Origin: Rhizobiaceae bacterium
GTDB taxonomy: Bacteria; Pseudomonadota; Alphaproteobacteria; Rhizobiales; Rhizobiaceae
Reading direction: 5' to 3'
Length of the DNA stretch: 64,000 bases
NCBI GenBank assembly: GCA_019635775.1
Contig: JAHBYU010000001.1
Span: 620,001 to 684,000, forward strand
The position numbers were made by a program, and so were the translations under genes. Below are positions 60,878-64,000 of this stretch, in pieces. Positions within the stretch are counted from its first letter, which is position 1, and every line of letters starts with the position of its first letter. A model generated the notes under the pieces. That model ran no database searches and was not told where the DNA came from. It saw only the letters and a list, made by a program, of their open reading frames with translations.

Positions 60878-61061
60878 AGTCTCCTGATTCGTTTGCCGTC
60901 TTATTATTTCTACGGGCAATTCCCGAAATTTGAAGCTAAAAAACCAACAAAAACGGGCAAAATCCAGCCTCGCTCCAGCTTATGTTGCTGGAGGACAGAC
61001 AAACATGAGTCGGTTTTCAGGAATGTGACGGCTGGCACCGACTGTGTAACAGCGCCAAGCC

Positions 61062-61559
61062 CTATCCGACGTGGTCGTCAGCGATCGGCTTCTGATAGGT
61101 GAAACCAAGGTCCCATGGAAAATAGATCCATGTGTCCTGGCTGACCTCGGTCACGAACGTATCGACAAGAGGCCGGCCCTTGGGCTTGGCGTAAACGGTA
61201 GCAAAATGCGCCTTGGGCAACATGGCGCGAACCACCCCGGCCGTCTTTCCCGTATCGGTGAGATCGTCCACGATCAGCACGCCTGCGCCTTCACCCTCCA
61301 GCAAGGAAGGCGTGATCTCCTTGAGAACCGCGAGTTCACCCTGCGACGTGTAGTCGTGGTAAGAAGCGACACAGACCGTTTCGATCACGCGGATGCCGAG
61401 TTCCCGCGATATGATCGCCGCCGGCACAAGACCGCCGCGCGTGATGCAGACGATCGCCTTCCACGGGCCATTGAGGCCGGACAGACGCCAGGCGAGCGCG
61501 CGCGCGTCGCGATGGAACTGGTCCCATGAAACAGGGAAGGCTTTTTCCGGCAGCGACAT
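61062..61559 (-). CDS. gpt: xanthine phosphoribosyltransferase
   Basis: A 165-residue type I phosphoribosyltransferase that salvages xanthine and guanine. The PRPP loop is [19 protein letters not shown], with the family head [19 protein letters not shown] and [23 protein letters not shown] 61559 gives the usual length; an extension to 61574 is open but unlikely. Confidence 0.94.
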   Translation of the reverse strand: MSLPEKAFPVSWDQFHRDARALAWRLSGLNGPWKAIVCITRGGLVPAAIISRELGIRVIETVCVASYHDYTSQGELAVLKEITPSLLEGEGAGVLIVDDLTDTGKTAGVVRAMLPKAHFATVYAKPKGRPLVDTFVTEVSQDTWIYFPWDLGFTYQKPIADDHVG

Positions 61560-61657
61560 GCGACAGCACTCCAAAGGCGGTGGAATGCAGCCGGAATTAG
61601 CCGGGAAACGCTGTTTGTGGCAAGCCCACTCCCGTGGCAGGGGTCAATTGTCCGCAG

Positions 61658-62479
61658 CTATCGCGACAGGAAGGCCGTTACCGGCATGGACTGGAGTACC
61701 GTCCGCGTCACTCCGCCGAACAGGAGCTGCTTGAGCCAGGAATGGCTGTAGGCCCCGAGAACGAGCAGGTCGGCTCCAGTCTCTGCCAGCCGGTTGCGTA
61801 TCACGTCGTCCGTGGCAAGGCCGCCCGAGGCCGTCGCATGGACGCTCACGACGGCTCCGTGCCGCTCGAGCGCGGCTGCGATATCCGTGCCGGCCAGCGC
61901 ATTCTGGCTTTCGGGCGGGTCAATAACCAGAATCTCCGTTCCTTCGGCCTCGAGGATGAAGGGCAGGGCGTCGAAAGTGGCCCGCGAAGCCTCGCGACTG
62001 CCGTTCCATGCAACGATCACCCTGCGGAACGTCGCAAGGGCAGGTGCGTCGCGCGGCGTGACAAGAACCGGCCTGCCTGCCTCGTAAAGCAGGGCGTCGA
62101 CATCTGGAGAGGCGCCATCGGCCCCACCCTGGGAGGCGACGACGAGGTCGCAACTCCTGGCGCTGGTGATGCCGGAATGGCCGCTGTCGCCCGAGAAGTT
62201 TTCCAGGCTTCGCCACTCCGCGCTGACGCCAGCCTCGCCCGTACGCCGGCGGAAGATGGCCTCGATGGCCTTGGAACGCTCCGCGTTTATCTCGGTCGAT
62301 GCCTGGATGAACTCGGCCTCCGGGAAGCCGATGGTCGATGTATATGGGACCGGCAAAGCCTCCGCATGAAGTCCGATGAGATGGCCTTCGAAACGGGACG
62401 CAAGCGCGCCGGCACAGTCGCTCACGCGCTCGGCGTCCTGCTCACTCTGGATGATTGCAAGGATGGTCTTGAACGGCAT
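61658..62479 (-). CDS. universal stress protein, two-domain
   Basis: A 273-residue cytoplasmic protein built of two UspA-like halves. The second half shows the ATP-binding loop in ADLLVLGAYSHSWLKQLLFG followed by VTRTVLQSMPV. The first half is weaker, with residues PFKTILAIIQSEQDAERVSD at the start. GGGAGGAAG precedes ATG 62479. A role in stress survival is inferred from the family. Confidence 0.87.
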   Translation of the reverse strand: MPFKTILAIIQSEQDAERVSDCAGALASRFEGHLIGLHAEALPVPYTSTIGFPEAEFIQASTEINAERSKAIEAIFRRRTGEAGVSAEWRSLENFSGDSGHSGITSARSCDLVVASQGGADGASPDVDALLYEAGRPVLVTPRDAPALATFRRVIVAWNGSREASRATFDALPFILEAEGTEILVIDPPESQNALAGTDIAAALERHGAVVSVHATASGGLATDDVIRNRLAETGADLLVLGAYSHSWLKQLLFGGVTRTVLQSMPVTAFLSR

Positions 62480-62607
62480 GGCTTCCTCCCTAGCGAAAGA
62501 CGCTGGACAGAGGATGCATCGCATCCGCTGTCACATGCAAGGCGCGCCGAAACCTCTGCGGTGTGTCTGAAGCGAACCGCTGCCGCAGGCCGTTGCGTTC
62601 TGACATC

Positions 62608-63345
62608 CTATCTGGGCGGCAGCGCGGCCACCATGTCCGCTACCGCCTTGCGGGCGGCGTCCAGCGCTTCCTGCGATCGGGCGCGGACCACCAGTTCGGT
62701 ATGGAAGGACCCGTCGAGATATTTCGGATAGGAACCTATGATGGTGTCGGGATGCGCTTTCTGGATTTCGGAAAGTGGTCCACCGATGATCCCTTCGCCA
62801 TGCGGGCAGGGGATCGTGGCAGACAGCAGCCTGGTGCCGGTGCGCAAGGTGGGAACGACATTGTCGAGCATCGCCTGGAATATGGATGGCACGCCCGCCA
62901 TGACATGCACATTGCCGATCCGGAAGCCGGGCGCAATCGAAACGGGATTGTCGATGTGGGTCGCACCGACCGGCATGCGGGCCATGCGCTTGCGCGCGTC
63001 GTTGAACTCTATGCCACGCTTTGCATAGCTGTCGCCAAGCAGGGCAAGCGCCTTGTCGTCATACGCACAAGGCACTCCAAAGGCCTTCGAGATTGCGTCC
63101 GCCGTAATGTCGTCATGCGTAGGGCCGATGCCGCCGGTCGTGAAGACATAGCCGTAGCGGGCACGTAGCGCATTTACGGCCGCGACGATCTCGTCCTCCT
63201 CGTCGGGGACGATGCGAACCTCCTTCAGGTCGATGCCAATGGCGGTCATGACATCGGCGAGGTGACCGATGTTGCGGTCTTTCGTGCGGCCGGAAAGAAT
63301 CTCGTCGCCGATAACGATCATGGCGGCGGTGACGATGTCTGACAT
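62608..63345 (-). CDS. CinA/MoaB-like molybdopterin-binding protein
   Basis: A 245-residue protein with the MoaB/MogA fold. Visible are AAMIVIGDEILSGRTKDRNI, the FTTGGIGPTHDDITADAISK signature and VHVMAGVPSIFQAMLDNVVP. It corresponds to the N-terminal part of CinA without the nicotinamide deamidase (PncC) domain. Many such proteins are annotated as competence/damage-inducible, but pyrophosphatase activity on ADP-ribose or flavin nucleotides is also possible. ATG 63345 fits the family start. Confidence 0.9.
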   Translation of the reverse strand: MSDIVTAAMIVIGDEILSGRTKDRNIGHLADVMTAIGIDLKEVRIVPDEEDEIVAAVNALRARYGYVFTTGGIGPTHDDITADAISKAFGVPCAYDDKALALLGDSYAKRGIEFNDARKRMARMPVGATHIDNPVSIAPGFRIGNVHVMAGVPSIFQAMLDNVVPTLRTGTRLLSATIPCPHGEGIIGGPLSEIQKAHPDTIIGSYPKYLDGSFHTELVVRARSQEALDAARKAVADMVAALPPR

Positions 63346-63523
63346 GGTGGTATCCCCGGAACGTGGCGCAGTCACTAGCGCGCAACGCACCGGATCGCAA
63401 TGTCGTCCGATCTGTGAACGATCTGTCCGCGATCAGGCCACTTCCATTGAACGACTGGAACGCTAGTTCTTCAGGTGGTGCGGCGCACAAGCGCCTGACG
63501 AGATTGATTTCAGGAGAAACATT

Positions 63524-64000
63524 ATGGCGAAGATTCTGGTCCTCTACTATTCGAGCTGGGGCCACATGGAGCAGATGGCGAAAGCGGCTGCCGAAGGTGT
63601 GAAGCAAGGCGGCGCGCAGGTGACGATCAAGCGCGTGCCCGAACTGGTGCCGGAGGAGGTTGCAAAGGCCGCCTACTACAAGCTCGATCAGGACGCACCT
63701 ATTGCAGACCCGCTTGAGCTTGCCGACTATGACGGCATCATTCTTGGCGTTTCCACGCGCTACGGCGCAATGGCAGCCCAGATGAAGAACTTCCTCGACC
63801 AGACCGGTCCGCTCTGGGCAAAGGGCGCTCTCCTGAACAAGGTTGGCTCCGTGATGGCCTCGACCGCGACCCAGCACGGCGGCGCGGAACTGGCGCTGAT
63901 CAACGCACAGGTGTTCATGCAGCACCACGGCATGCTGATCGTTCCGCTCTCCTATGCCTATGAGGGACAGTCGGGCAACGATGTCGTGCGCGGTGGTGCG
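63524..64000 (+). CDS. wrbA: NAD(P)H:quinone oxidoreductase WrbA (partial)
   Basis: The first 159 codons of a flavodoxin-like quinone reductase; the rest lies beyond the window. FMN-binding [20 protein letters not shown] is at the N-terminus, and the [20 protein letters not shown] segment and the [15 protein letters not shown] loop match WrbA. CAGGAGA precedes the ATG. It is divergent from the CinA-like gene. Confidence 0.94.
   Translation, partial: MAKILVLYYSSWGHMEQMAKAAAEGVKQGGAQVTIKRVPELVPEEVAKAAYYKLDQDAPIADPLELADYDGIILGVSTRYGAMAAQMKNFLDQTGPLWAKGALLNKVGSVMASTATQHGGAELALINAQVFMQHHGMLIVPLSYAYEGQSGNDVVRGGA

Overview
The window is high-GC alphaproteobacterial DNA. Gene content and order (serS-surE-pcm-LysM/M23 lipoprotein, class II ribonucleotide reductase, MoxR/VWA/XdhC molybdoenzyme-maturation cluster, ACR3/ArsH arsenic cluster) suggest a Rhizobiales chromosome of the Phyllobacteriaceae type (Mesorhizobium and relatives). 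This is inferred from gene families recognised by eye; no database was searched.

Region 1 (1-11,712) is the right-hand part of a siphovirus-like prophage. The tail-tip module (hub-like protein, DUF6950 protein, 952-residue J-like protein) is followed by small fibre and accessory proteins, often joined by ATGA overlaps. One of these is built of ten 21-residue repeats, and one small gene runs against the module. A Dam-type adenine methylase and a handful of small accessory genes follow. The integrase and left half lie outside the window. From 11,713 to 12,432 there is a gene-free stretch of dispersed repeats; the same composite repeat recurs in inverted orientation at 51.2-51.7 kb.

Region 2 (12,433-41,178) is chromosomal backbone. 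It holds serS, surE, pcm and a degenerate LytM-domain lipoprotein, then a five-gene leftward peptide-uptake set (M20 peptidase, binding protein, two permeases, double ATPase). An L,D-transpeptidase, purB with a coupled but broken hydrolase gene, a P1 peptidase and a periplasmic binding protein come next. A rightward block (flavin reductase, MoxR ATPase, VWA protein, two XdhC-type proteins, fused MoeA/MobA-like protein, secreted hydrolase) resembles the CO-dehydrogenase accessory genes coxD/E/F/I without structural subunits. DUF1176, J-domain-like, aldo/keto reductase, ParB-like, aminotransferase, M48 protease and DsbA-like genes close the region.

Region 3 (41,179-48,300) is an arsenic-resistance island with two ArsR circuits: arsR-monooxygenase-MFS (with an opposed osmC) and arsR-arsC-acr3-arsC-arsH. 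Palindromic operator candidates lie in front of each unit. The monooxygenase ends in a cysteine-rich tail and overlaps the MFS gene by GTGA.

Region 4 (48,300-64,000) contains an acyltransferase and terC, whose leader can fold into five successive hairpins, the last hiding the ribosome-binding site. The inverted repeat block, a transglutaminase, a decayed DUF559 endonuclease and an AT-richer islet with two unfamiliar genes follow. Next come nrdJ with a tandem pair of NrdR-like boxes, a molybdopterin oxidoreductase with its own flavin reductase, and nudix, gpt, universal stress and CinA-like genes. The region ends with a truncated wrbA.
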